Shown here: positions 6,405 to 6,405 of the stretch, piece after piece
Layout of the letters: each line of letters opens with the position of its first letter
How positions within the stretch are numbered: the stretch's first letter is position 1
DNA from: Caldilineae bacterium
GTDB lineage: Bacteria > Chloroflexota > Anaerolineae > J102
Direction: 5' to 3'
Length of the DNA: 6,405 nt
Assembly: GCA_011192085.1 (NCBI GenBank)
Contig: DUEQ01000540.1
Coordinates: forward strand, 3,515 to 9,919
Made by a program: the position numbers and the translations under genes
The notes under the pieces: generated by a model
What the model saw: the letters and a program-made list of their open reading frames with translations, nothing else
Told to the model about the DNA's origin: nothing
Databases searched by the model: none

Positions 6405-6405
6405 G

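Noticed and set aside
1..6405. A defence system, CRISPR array, transposon or RNA gene
   Set aside because: No repeat array, transposase, nuclease/helicase or tRNA/rRNA-like structure was recognised on either strand; the window is almost fully filled by the genes listed.

Overview
The window reads as a high-GC bacterial chromosome fragment with no mobile elements, RNA genes or CRISPR arrays that I can see. Promoters with recognisable -10 boxes but no convincing Shine-Dalgarno sequences, together with a membrane-glycolipid gene set and a Clp-N/site-2-protease fusion, make a Chloroflexota-like (Anaerolineae or relatives) origin my best guess. This is an inference from general character only, with no marker gene to prove it.

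Layout. (1) 1-1985, plus strand: the 3' end of a membrane-anchored family 2 glycosyltransferase, translationally coupled by an ATGA overlap to a GT4/GT-B glycosyltransferase. (2) 1677-2585, minus strand: a polytopic membrane protein of the lysylphosphatidylglycerol-synthase-TM/UPF0104 type. It converges on the GT4 gene, whose reading frame has no stop at the expected end and runs 309 bp into the antisense of this gene. (3) 2586-2712: a compact divergent promoter region. (4) 2713-4517, plus strand: a two-gene unit consisting of an unusual fusion of a double Clp-N domain to an intramembrane site-2 metalloprotease (M50), then a small Gly-rich four-helix membrane protein starting 2 bp after its stop. 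(5) 4519-6309, minus strand: an SLC13/DASS-type permease with two central TrkA-C (RCK_C) domains, meeting the previous unit tail to tail with a single base between the stops. (6) 6310-6405: its promoter region.

How they may work together. The two glycosyltransferases and the UPF0104-like membrane protein fit a surface glycan or glycolipid assembly locus (sugar transfer to a lipid carrier and membrane translocation); this is inference from families and adjacency. The Clp-N/M50 protein looks like a membrane protease that carries its own substrate or adaptor recognition module. It has nothing obviously to do with the glycan genes, and its only likely partner is the downstream small membrane protein. 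The permease appears to be an independent transcription unit. The most unusual item is the Clp-N/M50 fusion; the second is the convergent glycosyltransferase/membrane-protein overlap.
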